Both the position numbers and the translations under genes were made by a program. A DNA stretch of 64,000 nucleotides from Verrucomicrobiaceae bacterium (GTDB lineage Bacteria; Verrucomicrobiota; Verrucomicrobiia; Verrucomicrobiales; Verrucomicrobiaceae). Positions 7,901 to 19,500 of this stretch are shown one piece after another (positions within the stretch are counted from its first letter, which is position 1; each line of letters starts with the position of its first letter). The stretch covers positions 1 through 64,000 of the forward strand of contig JAIXOU010000045.1 in assembly GCA_027486585.1 (NCBI GenBank). The letters run 5' to 3'. The notes under the pieces were generated by a model. The model was not told the origin of the DNA. It saw only the letters and a list, made by a program, of their open reading frames with translations, and did not search any database.

Positions 7901-9265
7901 TTATGAATCAGTGCCACTGCTCTTTTCCGCTGCCTTGGCCAAGGGAAGTTCGAGAGTCACCAAGGCTCCGCCTTCTGGGTGGTTGTTTAGGCTTAGACTT
8001 CCTTGATGCGCGGTGAGGATCTCATTGACGACATTCAGGCCGACACCCATGCCGCCTTCCTTTTCAGAAAAGAAAAGGTCGGCTCCATGCGCGAGAGCGG
8101 GAGTTGAAAAGCCCTTGCCTGAATCATGGAAGATGAGTCGGACATGATGGTCGTTTGCTGTGAAGTTGATTTGTATATTACCTCCGCGTGGCATGGCCTG
8201 CGTGGCATTGAGGATGATGTTGCGGAAGGCTTGTTGGAGTCTTGCACGGTCGCCTAGAACAAGAGTGGAAGGCTTTTCTATATAGGTCTCAATGGTCGCG
8301 CTGGCATGGTCTGTCTGGGCTTTCAGGGTGGCCAGAGTTTCATGTAGAACGTCGGTGATCATCAGCGGCTGTTTCTTGGGTGGTGTGGGACGTGTCAGAT
8401 ACAGCCATTGATTGACGAGGCCTTCGATGACTTGAGCCTCCTCTTGGATGTGTCTGAGGGACTGAGCAGACTCAGCATCCAAGGCAGTGACATCCATCAA
8501 TTGAGTGTGGAGTTGAATGGAAGCGAGAGGGTTTTTGATTTCATGGGCAAGGCCTGTGGCGACGCGTCCTAGCAATGCCATTCGTTCCGATTGCTCGCGT
8601 TTTTCGCGTTCCTCCCAGAGGTCATCACGAGCTTGAGTGAGACTGCGTGCCAGATCGCCAATTTCATCCTGACGCTTCGATTCTTCGGGGATCTTGTCTT
8701 TGGAATCAAAGAAGGAAACCAGTCCGCGAGAGAGTTGCTGAACGGGTGTGATCATCTGACGTGCAATAATCCAGCCAAGCGCAGCTGATAGCAGCCAAAA
8801 AGCAACGAGCGCGTTGCGGGTGGCGGGATGCAGCACACTCAGCGCCGCTTCAGAAGCTGTGCGGACAAAGATCATGTCGTGGCGTGCGTCCAAGCGTAGA
8901 ATGAGAGCTTGTTCCCCATTTTTAAGGGGTAGTACTTCGTTGCGCGGCATCTCTTTGAGCCATGCGATCTTTTCTGCCTGTAAGGCTGGCTCGAAGTGGC
9001 CTTGGGTGTCTCGAAAGTAAAGGCTCATGCGCAACAATTGCTGGAGATCTTCAGCTAGCTTGGCACTACGAGGGAGATTCATTCTTTGGACGAAGTCGGC
9101 ATCGGTATGTGCTAGGCGAAGAAAGACACGCTCATCTTCCGCCTGCTGTTGGTAGCGCAACCAGGCTAATAGCAACAATGATCCTGCGGCGACGAAGGTC
9201 ACAAAGACCAAAACAAAGCGTGTCACCAGACTTCCTCGCCGGAGCAGTTCTTGCGGCTTCTTCAT
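7901..9265 (-). CDS. Membrane sensor histidine kinase
   Basis: A 454-residue kinase with a membrane helix at about 15-35, a periplasmic domain of roughly 115 residues, a second helix at about 150-168, a HAMP linker to about 220, and a HisKA domain whose phosphoacceptor is His241 in AHEIKNPLASI. The HATPase_c domain follows, with the N-box NIILNATQAM, HDSGKGF and GMGVGLNVV. All catalytic motifs are intact. It starts 9 nt after the stop of the LysR gene on the same strand, so the two are very likely co-transcribed. No response-regulator gene is in the window; the partner must be encoded elsewhere. Confidence 0.92.
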   Translation of the reverse strand: MKKPQELLRRGSLVTRFVLVFVTFVAAGSLLLLAWLRYQQQAEDERVFLRLAHTDADFVQRMNLPRSAKLAEDLQQLLRMSLYFRDTQGHFEPALQAEKIAWLKEMPRNEVLPLKNGEQALILRLDARHDMIFVRTASEAALSVLHPATRNALVAFWLLSAALGWIIARQMITPVQQLSRGLVSFFDSKDKIPEESKRQDEIGDLARSLTQARDDLWEEREKREQSERMALLGRVATGLAHEIKNPLASIQLHTQLMDVTALDAESAQSLRHIQEEAQVIEGLVNQWLYLTRPTPPKKQPLMITDVLHETLATLKAQTDHASATIETYIEKPSTLVLGDRARLQQAFRNIILNATQAMPRGGNIQINFTANDHHVRLIFHDSGKGFSTPALAHGADLFFSEKEGGMGVGLNVVNEILTAHQGSLSLNNHPEGGALVTLELPLAKAAEKSSGTDS

Positions 9266-9274
9266 GACTTTGGA

Positions 9275-10216
9275 TTAAACTTTAGCGCTGACGGTTTGCG
9301 GCAGCGTGTTCCTGGTCCAGAGCTGGCCAGATTTTAACCATTCGCTGATGAGATCGCGAAAGGCTTTCACTGGTGGTGAGTCATCTTCAGGATTCCAGAC
9401 CATGACTAAAGGAACGGTCCGTGTCGGTGTGACCGAGATGTAGCGTAAATCTGGCGACATGGCGGCTGCTGCTACACTGTCTGTGGCGATGCCGATGCCG
9501 GCTCCGGCTTCGACATAACTGAGCACTGTGCCCATGAGGCTGGGGCTATGGGAAATGCGTGGGGTGAAGTCTGCTTCACGACAGGCAGCGATGATTTCAT
9601 CATGCAGACCCACACCTTCCCGCCGCGCCAGCACGATGAGAGGCTCATTTTCTAAGGCTTTCCATGAGATGGATTTCTTTTTGGCTAAAGGGTGGTTGGT
9701 CGGAACCACGATGCCGAGGGGCTCTTTACGCAATAGTAGTGTTTTGAGCGCACGCTCACCCTGTCCTGGCAACGGACGCGTGATCGAGATCGAGAGTCGG
9801 CCTTTGGCGACCATTTCCCAGACTCGCTCTGGAGTGCGCTCTTCCAGGTGCACGGAGACTTTTGGGAAACGCAGTCGATACTCATGCAGCAATCTGCCGA
9901 GAAACTGCTGAGTCGGTGGCCCGATGTAGCCGAGTCGTAGCTCGCCTTCTTCACCAAGGGCTGTTCGTTTGACCCGGCGTAAAGATTCTTCCAGACGTTC
10001 CAGGATGAGGGCTGTCTCGGTAAGCAGCACCGCCCCTGCGGGAGTGAGGGCAAAGCTGCGGCGATTTCGATCAATGAGCCTCATGCCGAGATCCTTCTCT
10101 AGTTCCTGCACTGCGCGTGAGAGGGCTGGCTGTGCGATACGGAGGCGTTTGGCTGCGCGCGAGAAGCTGAGCTCCTCCGCCACTGCCTGAAAATATCTCA
10201 AATGCCGCAGATCCAT
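9275..10216 (-). CDS. LysR-family transcriptional regulator
   Basis: A 313-residue LysR protein. The N-terminal winged helix-turn-helix is canonical (MDLRHLRYFQAVAEELSFSR, then RIAQPALSRAVQELEKDLGM), followed by a linker helix and a periplasmic-binding-protein-like effector domain (LRLGYIGPPTQQFLG..., PLGIVVPTNHPLA, GAGIGIATDSV). The segment order resembles the BenM/CatM group, but effector and targets are unknown. It is first in a two-gene unit with the histidine kinase. Divergently, 88 bases away, a small hypothetical gene begins; LysR regulators often control such divergent genes. Confidence 0.92.
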   Translation of the reverse strand: MDLRHLRYFQAVAEELSFSRAAKRLRIAQPALSRAVQELEKDLGMRLIDRNRRSFALTPAGAVLLTETALILERLEESLRRVKRTALGEEGELRLGYIGPPTQQFLGRLLHEYRLRFPKVSVHLEERTPERVWEMVAKGRLSISITRPLPGQGERALKTLLLRKEPLGIVVPTNHPLAKKKSISWKALENEPLIVLARREGVGLHDEIIAACREADFTPRISHSPSLMGTVLSYVEAGAGIGIATDSVAAAAMSPDLRYISVTPTRTVPLVMVWNPEDDSPPVKAFRDLISEWLKSGQLWTRNTLPQTVSAKV

Positions 10217-10304
10217 GAAGGGCTATTTAAATGCTACCTCGGTCACTGACAACTCCTCAAAGCCAAGTTGCAGAAGTCGCCCAGCCGATGAACATGGAGC
10301 CCTC

Positions 10305-10517
10305 ATGACCCGCCCCGAAGCCATACAGCAAATCCGTGATGCCGCCAAAACCATCGCCCTTCAAATGATGAAAATTCACCCAGCTCTTCCACATCTCCAG
10401 GATAGTGAAATCATGGGTGATAGTCTGAAGTGTCTTCACGAGATGACCGTGCAGCTTGAAGTGATCAAAAAGAAGATCGGCAAGCTGGAACGTCAAGATG
10501 ACAGCACCCTCCTGTGA
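10305..10517 (+). CDS. Hypothetical 70-residue helical protein
   Basis: A short, probably all-helical soluble protein (MTRPEAIQQIRDAAKTIALQ, ending in the lysine-rich helix VIKKKIGKLERQ). The ATG at 10305 is preferred over an upstream frame beginning at 10215, because GGAG at 10296-10299 gives a good ribosome-binding site with 5-nt spacing, and the upstream part overlaps the divergent LysR start. I do not recognise the family. Its position divergent to the LysR gene suggests it could be a target of that regulator, which is inference. Confidence 0.6.
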   Translation: MTRPEAIQQIRDAAKTIALQMMKIHPALPHLQDSEIMGDSLKCLHEMTVQLEVIKKKIGKLERQDDSTLL

Positions 10518-10523
10518 GGGTGC
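10504..10523. terminator. Hairpin between the small gene and the giant gene
   Basis: A perfect 8-bp stem GCACCCTC / GAGGGTGC with a 4-base loop (CTGT) spans the stop codon of the small forward gene and lies 22 bases beyond the stop of the convergent giant gene. There is no U-run on either side, so it is at best a weak or factor-assisted terminator. Confidence 0.4.
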
Positions 10524-10544
10524 ACTCGATTAAGGATGGGAGGT

Positions 10545-13500
10545 CTAGTTGTTCGCTTCCAAAATCAGATGGCCACTGAGGATGGGCGATGTCTTGACAG
10601 TTTGGCCTGATTGCGGTGGCTGTGCCAGAAGGAAGAAGCCTTCTGCGCGATAGGCGCTACCAGTCCATACCATCATGCCCTTGTAAGTGCCGGCGCGTTC
10701 CAGTAATTTATTGGCGTTTGGTATGATAAATCCACCATTGAAGCTGCCCGGGGGAGTAGCTGCCAAGGCAAAGCTGATTTTGTTGTAGTTTTTGAGAGTA
10801 TCAGTGGCCAATGGCAGCGTGACTTTTTGTGCCACGGCAGTTCCTGTATTTTGAATGCTAAAGACAAAGCTGTCTTTCAATCGATCTGCATCTGAGCCGT
10901 CTAGATCTGTTTCAACGAGGCCGCCTTCGGATAGAACGAGACGTGCATTGTTGGTTGTGTTTGGAAGTCCCAGGACAACTCCGCCAGAGGCAGGAGCTTT
11001 GTATTTACCACCGATGATGGTAAGGTCGATCGGGCTAAATCCGCTACGATAGGTGACACCCTTGGAGTTGGCAGGTTCTGCAGCGCGGTTCCAGCTCAGG
11101 GTGCCGGTAAAGGTGTTGTTTGCCAGTGAGGGTGCCGGTGTGATGAGACCTTTGCCGAGAATGGAGCCGCCAGGGGCTTTAAAGGCCGTAAAGATGATCA
11201 CGTCTCCTGCGGGTCCGACAAAGCCTGCGGATGTGTAGGATAGACCGTCCGCGGTGAGTCCAGCACAACTGAGCACACCATCTGTAGCGACGGTAAAGGC
11301 ACCGTAACCATTGCCTTGAGGAATATCGAGATCGCCAAAGGATTTTGATGGGATCTCAAGACCGAAGGTATAGCTATCTTTGAAGTTGTTCGCAGGATTG
11401 GCAACCTTGCTCCAGACATTACGATATCCATCCAGTGCTTTGCTGACGCCTGTGTTCACATCTGTTAATGTTCCGCTCATCGTGTTGTCGGTCAGATGAA
11501 GGGTGAAGTCGAGGCGAAGGGTTGGTTTACCAACGCGGGTAAACTCTGCCTGGCCAGAGACTGCCGTGAGTGTCGAACCACTGAGGGTAGGCACCAGAAC
11601 GCCAGCGACTTTGGCGGCTACTCCGTCAGAGGTGAGCGTAACCGTGTAGGATCCCTTCGAAGTCGTGGTTAAGTCCACACGTCCGCCCAAATTGCCACCC
11701 ACTTTTGGATCGCGGCCAATGAGGCCAAGATAGCTGCCTGTGACTGCGGCATAATTGATGGCACCGGTACTTGGTGCGGCAAAGACGCGGAGGTTGTTTC
11801 TGCCACTTAATCCAGAGGCAATCGGTGTTCCACCTTTGATGGTGCAGATGTAGTTTCCTTCGCTAGCGGCGGTGACCGATGCGAGCATCAGCGTTTTGGC
11901 TGTTCCGATGATTGCCGAATTGCCTTCTTTTCTCCACTCGTAGGTAAGCACAGTCGCTTTCGGGGCGGTGCCTACAGCAGTGAATGAGACAGATTTACCC
12001 TGGGCGATCACGAATGATTTGGGTGCCGCATCAACAACGAAGACTTGTGCTGCTGCTGCGGGCAGGGTGCCCACTGGATTGGTCACATCACAGGTATAAA
12101 GTCCTGCCGTCGCGCCAGTAGCGTTGTTTGCCGTGAATGTGGCCGAGGTGGCTCCTTTGATCGCAGTGCCATTGAGTTTCCACTGATACCGAATGGGTGC
12201 CGTGCCTGTGGCTGCGACGCGGAGGTTAAGGGTACCTCTGAGTGGCACGAATTGACTCTGAGTCTGTAGCAACGGAGCGCTGAAGGCCAGGGCCTGATCA
12301 TCATCAAGGATGCTAAGCGTATGCGTGGGCAGTATTCCAGCAGTGATTCCGCTCGGAAGGGTGCCAAAACCAAGAACGACGCTCTTGGTGGATTCTGTGC
12401 TGATGTCATTATTGATGACAACAGAGATTGTCGCGGCTGTTTGTCCAGCTGTGAAGTTGAGACTGTTGCTTGGGATGGAGTAATCCGCATTGGTTGCTGA
12501 TCCACTGACGGTGATCGGGATGGACACGGCGCTGCTGGCAGGTCTGCTTAAGGTGACTGTGACGTTGGCGATTCCTGCACTTTCACTCACATTTGAATTG
12601 AGTGTAGCGAATTGAATTGTGGCAGCAGCGCTGGCACCCTGGGTGGTGAAGCTACGAATATCACTGGTGCGCTGGCCAAAGGCATTGCTGGCGACAACTT
12701 GGTAGTAGTAGGTGGTGCCAGAGGCTAATCCGGTAATGTTTTCAGGGATCAGAACAGCGTTGCTGCCTGAACCTATCACCGTTTCAGCGGTGCTGCTTGA
12801 ATTGCTCATGTCAAGAAGCGTGCCGTAGCGCAAGTAAGCTTTGGTTTGGAATCCGTTGGGGTCCACACTGGCGGTGAGTGTGACACCTGAGGTGCTGATG
12901 TTTGTAGCTGTGCCTGCTGCCAACTGCATGACGGATGGCACATCGAGTTTAAACAGATCACTGTAACTGTTTGCCGCATTCAGTCCGCCAAAAGTCCAGA
13001 CATCGCCTTCAGCGTCTAGCGCGACGGCTGTTTGCTGGCGGGCACCAGGAGTGTTGGACTCCACTCCAAGGTGGATTATTCCATAAACAGGAGCTGCTGC
13101 TGGAGTGTTAGAACCTTTAACCCAGGTCCATAGGCCTGTGGCTGGCTGGTAACTCCAGACATCATCACGTAGCGCTGTGCCAAAACCACCGAAGAAATTG
13201 AGTGCCCCTTCTGCGTCAACCCATGCGGCGGCACCGCTGCGTGAGGCAGGTTCACTGAGAGAGTCTGGGATACCACGTTTGCCGTAGATACCAGGTGCGG
13301 CAGGTTTATTGGCTCCACTCATCCAAGCCCAAGTGTTGGTGTTGGGATTGTATTTCCAGAGATCATTACTGTTGCTGCCGCCGAACAGCCACAGCATGCC
13401 GTCTGTGCCAGTCCAAGCAGAGGCACCAAGTCGAGCTCCAGGTGTATTTGCATTCGCTGCGATACCTTTGCTGCCGTAAACGCCGATGGCTTTGGCTGTC

Positions 13501-16500
13501 TTGCTGCCATTCAGCCATGTCCATTGTTGGGTGCTTGGATCAAAGCTCCAAAGGTCATTCATTGGAGCGATGACAGTGCCGCTTTCTGCTAAGCCATTGC
13601 CACCAAAGAGGTAGAGCTTGCCGGTGCTATCCAGCCATGAGGTTGCAGAGTTACGGGCGCCTGGGATGGTCGTGGCAGTCGGGGTGCCGGGAGTCGTGCC
13701 ACCATAAATGCCGAGTCCATTGACGGATGTAGGGCCTTTCACCAAAGTCCAGGTGCTGTTCTGAAGATCATATTTCCAGAGGTCATTGAGGGGACCTGTT
13801 TTGGAGAGTCCGCCAAACATCCAAAGATTGCCGCTGGTATCTCTCCAGGTGGAAGCTCCTGCGCGGGCACCGGGGGTAGTGGACGTGTTGGGGGCATCAG
13901 TCGTGTTGCTGCCGCCAAGCCATGTCCAAGTTTGAGTGGCCAAGTCACAGCGCCAGAAGTCATTGAGTGCTCCAGGTCCTGTGGCGGCTCCAAAGCCGGT
14001 TCCGCCAAAGATGTAAAGTTTGCCAGCGCCATCAGACCAAGATGCGGAGTTACCACGGGCTCCAGGAGTGCCTACGCCGTTAACAGCGGGTGGGTAAATG
14101 CCTTTTTGCTTCGCCAGATTGGAGCCACCTTCCCAGGACCAATGCGGTGGACGACGAACGATTGAGACGGTGACGGTGGCACTGCCAATGTAACCGCTGT
14201 CATCGGCGACATCGTAGCGGAAGAGATCCGATCCGATAAAGTCTGCGTTAGGTCTGTAATAATAGTTACCTTCTGAGTCGAACTGCACGGCACCCTTTTG
14301 TGGCGCTGCGGCGATAGTGTAACGCACGATACCATTCGCCGTTCCAGTGACATTGAGCGGGTTGGTCAGGAGATCGTTTTCGATTCCGATGTCTGCCTGA
14401 TCAGCGACTGCAAGCAGCGACTTGGTGACACTCAATGTGTATGTCTTTTGGGTCACTCCGTCCTGAGCGGTGACTACGACAGGGATATTGGTTACGCCAT
14501 CTGCGAGAATCACAGGTGCGCTTGCCACTCCAGAGCTAGTGGATAGGCCATTGATCAGGATGGTTGCATTTGGCTCAGCTAGAGTCGGAGTAACTCTGAG
14601 CGTCGGTACGTTGTTCGCTACGTTAACCGAGTAGTTCAAGGTGCTGGAACTGAAGACAGGAGAAAGGATGCCTGGACTCAAGGTCAGAGCCGCTAGATCA
14701 GCTACGCTGCTAAACGCACGGGTTATAGTGGTGTTATACGTTCTGGTTGTAGTGCCATCTTGGGCGGTAACAATGATTGAAACGGTGTTTGGCCCAGTAG
14801 AGAGGGCTAGATTTCCACTTGCCGCTCCAGATGAAACGGGCGTGCTAGCGCCGCCATTGACTCTCACGGAGATGGTGGAGAATCCATCTCCGCTGACAGG
14901 AGTCACCGTGATGGTTGGAGTCAAGTTACCGACACTGGCTGTGTAAGCGGTGTTGGCGGCGGTAAAGGCTGGGCTAATGCTTCCGGAACTGAGAGTGAAG
15001 CCTGCGAGGGTGGCGTCAGTAGCGGCCGCCTGTGTGATGCTGAAGGTTTGAGTCGCAGTCGTTAAAGCTGCTGATCCTGCGGTATTGTCGTCGGTCAGGG
15101 AAACGGTTACAGATGCCGTGCCGCCATTGCCATTGAGCGCATAGGTTAGCTTGCCGGTGGCATCAACAGAAGGGGGGGTAGTGAAGATGCTTGCTCCACT
15201 AGTGACTGCCACATTGAAGTTAAGAGACTGGGTGACTTCAGGGTCACCATCTTCAATGCCAGTGGCCCAGTTCGGGTAGGTCTGCAATGCAGTCACGGTC
15301 AATGGCAGGCTCTGGTCAGCACCTTTTGCAAAGGTCGGAATATCGTTCACTGGCGCGAAGGTCACATCGAAGAGTTCGGTGACTTCATTGGTGCCGTCAC
15401 TGACCTTTAATGTGATGGTCGCTGTGCCAGATTTATTGACCATTGGGGTAATGGAAACGCTGCGATTAGTATCTGTACCACCGAGTGCGATGTTTGTCAG
15501 CGGGACGAGTGCGATGTCGCTGGAAAGAGCCGTCACGGTGAGCGCTGTGGCTGCGGTTTCTGGATCACCAACTGTGAAGTTATAAGGACCAAGAGGAACG
15601 TCTTCATCTCCTGAGGCATCCGCAATGGCTGTGATCGTTGGCACTTCATTGATGTCATTGACATTGATGGTGAAGACCTTTTCGAAGCTTAAGGCTGGCG
15701 GTCCAGCATCTGTGGTGCGGATACGGATGGAGTAGCTATTTTTCGCTTCGTAATCGAAGACTGCATTGCTCTTGAGCGTTGTGCCCACGAGGGTGAAGCT
15801 GGCATTGTCCGTATCGCCTGCACCAGCTGCTAGCTCGAAGGTCAGTGTAGCCGACTGGCCAGCATCTGGATCGGTGCCCGAAACGGTCGCGATGGTCGTG
15901 TCGCTTGCCAGGTTTTCATTGAGTGAGCTGCTGGTAAGCACGATGTTTGTCGGAGCTGCATTGGTATCCTGTGAAATCGTGAAAGTCTGAACAGCACTGG
16001 TGAGTGCGGCTCCACCTGCGGTGGCGTCGTCCGTGAGTGAGACCTCGACTGCGGCGGAACCACCGACTCCAGTTAGAGAGTAGGTGAGTGTGCCCGTGGC
16101 ATCAATGGCCGGAAGTGTGGTGAAGATCGCGGCACCGCTGGTCACGTTTACATTGAAAGTTAGGGCCTGGGTGACTTCAGGGTCGCCATCGTTGACACCA
16201 GTAGCCCAGCCAGTGATGGCTTGAGGACTGGTAACAGCAAAAATCGAGTTTGGATTGCTGCCCACGGTAAAGACCGGAATATCGTTCACTGGCGCGAAGG
16301 TCACATCGAAGAGTTCGGTGACTTCATTGGTGCCGTCACTGACCTTCACTGTGATGGTCGCTGTGCCTGGTTGATTCAGTGCTGGGGTGACGGTGACGCT
16401 GCGACTATCGCCTGTGCCACTGAGCGCGATGTTTGTCAGCGGGACGAGTGCGGTGTCGCTGGAAAGTGCCGTCACAGTGAGCGCTGTGGCTGCGGTTTCT

Positions 16501-19500
16501 GGATCACCAATCGTGAAGTTATAAGGACCAAGAGGAACGTCTTCATCTCCTGAGGCATCCGCAATGACCGTAATCGTAGGTACTTCATTGATGTCGTTGA
16601 TGGTGATCGTGAAGACCTTGTCAAAGGTGAGTGATGGTGAGCCGGAATCTGATGCGCGAAGGCGGATAGAATAGCTGTTCTTCGCTTCGTAATCGAAGAC
16701 CGCATTGCTCTTCAGCGTGGTGCCGTCGAGGGTAAAGCTACTGTTATCGGTGTCACCAAGACCTGCTACAAAGGAGAACGTCAAAGTAGCCGACTGACCT
16801 GAATTTGGATCGATCCCAGAAACGGTGCCGATGGTGGTGCCGCTGGCGAGGTTTTCATTCAGAGCTGTGCTGGACACGAGGATGTTCGTCGGAGCCACAT
16901 TGGAGACGTTCGTCAGTGTAACCTGAGTGCCTGTTCCGCCATTGTAATCAAATTGGAACAGTTGAGTGCCAATGGTAAGGATCGAGCCATTGGTTAAAGG
17001 ATTACCGTTGTATTGGAACAGGCTCGTGGGTGACCAAGTATTGGTATAATTGATGAGTGTAAAGCTATCAGAGAGAGCGAGTCTTGGGTCGTCATTCAGT
17101 TCCGTGAAGGAGATCGTTGGCAGACCAGCGAGAGTGAAACCACCGGCCAGATTGATTTTGTCGGCGGTTTTTTGGGAGCTATTCAGATCAAAACTGAGCA
17201 GTGATCCTGAATTCATGATGAGATCACTTGCGGCTAAGGTTCCGATGCTGCCATTGGTTCCTGGGGCCAGTGTGCCATCCGCATTGATGACGACAGATCC
17301 GAGGGTGCCTGTGCCAGAGAGTATAGAGCTATTCACGGTGAGTCCGCTGCTGGAACTGATATTGCCAGTGACATTCAGTGCACCATTCTGAACTACGGTC
17401 GGCCCTGTGTAAGTAGAGGTTCCGCTTAGCGTCAGTGTCCCCGTGCCAATCTTTGAGAGGCCACCTGTGCCAGCCATGCTGCCTGCAAAGTCAGTGGTGG
17501 CGTTGTTTCCGCCGACGCGCAGGGTGTTGCTGCCAAGCTGGATCGCAGAGCTGGTGATGCCAGCGATGGACCCAATCACGGCTGTGCCAGAAGAAACGCC
17601 AGCGATGTTCAGAATAGCCGTAGCAGTGCTCAAATTGACCGCAGAGGTGGAAATAGAACCGACACCAGTGAGCGAGAGTGTGCCATCTGTGACGGTGGTG
17701 CTGCCAGTCAGCGTATTGATTGCGCTCAGATTGAGTGTGCCTGGACCATCTTTGGTGAATGCACCTGCTCCTGCAATGGGGTTTGCCACGGTTAATGTTG
17801 TCCCCGTGGTTGTTTCAACACTGCCTCCAGCTGCGCCGATGGTGATGCCACGATTGACGTCATCAATGGCAAAGGTGCTAGTCGTGCGGAGTGTGCCACC
17901 ATTGAGCGTCAGATGTGCGGGGCTGTTGACATTGGGTGCGATTCCAAGGGCCAGCTCTGAAGAGATGCTAAGCTTGCCACCACTGACGGTGGTTTTGCCA
18001 GTGTAGGTGTTCGTGTTGGCGAGAGTGAAGATCGTGCTTCCGACCTTGTTTAACTCAACGTTATTCTGGATAATACCGCTGTAGGTGAAGTCTGCGGCAG
18101 CTGCGTTACCCACGCTGAGTGTGTTGACTGCCGCTGCCGAGTTGGTGATGTAGCCGCTATTGGTGCCAGGAGTCGTCGGTGTGACAGTGTTGGAGAGCTG
18201 AGATACAGTCTGGTTGTAGCCATTTAAGTCAAACACGCCGTCTGCTTGAGTCCTCAAATTGCCAGTAGGTGCCAGTGCATTTTCTCGGCCCATCATTAGA
18301 CGTCCACCGTTGACGTTTGTTCCGCCTGTGTAGGTATTCTGGGCGGAGAGGATGACGCTGTCATACCCGACTTTGGTGAGTGCTGAAGCGCCACTGATCA
18401 CGCCTTGGATGTTGAGGATGGTGCCAGAGCCAATGCTTTCATTGGTTGGACGGTAGTCATTGGTCTGGCGACCATTGTCCAAGCCATTGGCTCCGAGATA
18501 GTATTGATTCCCGACAAAGGAATTGGCGGCCAGATTGACGCTGATGTTGGGGCCGAGATTGCGGAAGACTCCGACATCGGTTTGGGTGCTCGTCACATCG
18601 TCTGTGCGGAGCCAGCCTTCGATGGAACCACCATTCAGCGTGAGGGCTAGAGTGCCAGTTTGGTCGGCACCGACTTGAAGCGTTCCTTTACCAAGATCGA
18701 GGGTGCCTGTGCGGGCACCATTGACACCCCAGCGTTCTACCGAGCCTTCGTTATAAGTCGCGGACTTGGTGAAGCCTGGAACCAAGACATCCAGAACGCC
18801 GAAACGATTGATCGTGACACTGCCACTGCCAAGGGCGTTTAAATTGGCGACTCCGACAGCACCTTGATCGATCACGACCGGGCCGCTGAAGCCGCTGCTA
18901 TCGCCACGGATGTAAAGGTAACCATCACCCCATTTCGTGAGTCGGTTGCTGCCTGCGAGTGAGGCGACAGAGAGACCATTGCTAACTCCGTTGGTCAGGT
19001 AGGCAGCGGCGTTGTTCCCCGCACCTACGAAAGCTTGTGGGGTTAAGGTCGAGTCCACATTGACAATGGCGTTGTTGGTTAAAGTCAATTGACCTGCGGA
19101 CAGGATGGTGCGCTCACGATTATTGACGATGCGAAGCTGAGCGTCCACCGTGCCATTGGCTGTGGCGTTGCCGATTCCGCCAGACTGTTGGATTTCAATA
19201 TCAGTAATGGTGTGAACTCGATCATTAGCACCTGGATCAAAGTCGATGGCGGCATTGTCCACGACAAAGATTTTGCCTGAAGTATAGGCGTAGTTCAGCA
19301 AGGTATCAGCAGGCTGCGCGCGGAGGAAGAGGGTTGGTGTACCTGATTGATTGCCGTTGAGCACAATGGTGTTGGATGCAACAGCATTACCGGCAGAGCC
19401 GAAAGTTTGGAGGTTGATACTTCCTTCATTGATGACCCAGCCGCCTTGGTAGCCCTGGCCAGTCCCACGAGCTGCATCGCTCTGGTCGTTACCAATGTTC

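Noticed and set aside
15025-16905. Regular repeats considered as a CRISPR or satellite array
   Set aside because: The period is 939 bases, in frame, and encodes folded cadherin-like modules; there are no short repeat-spacer units.
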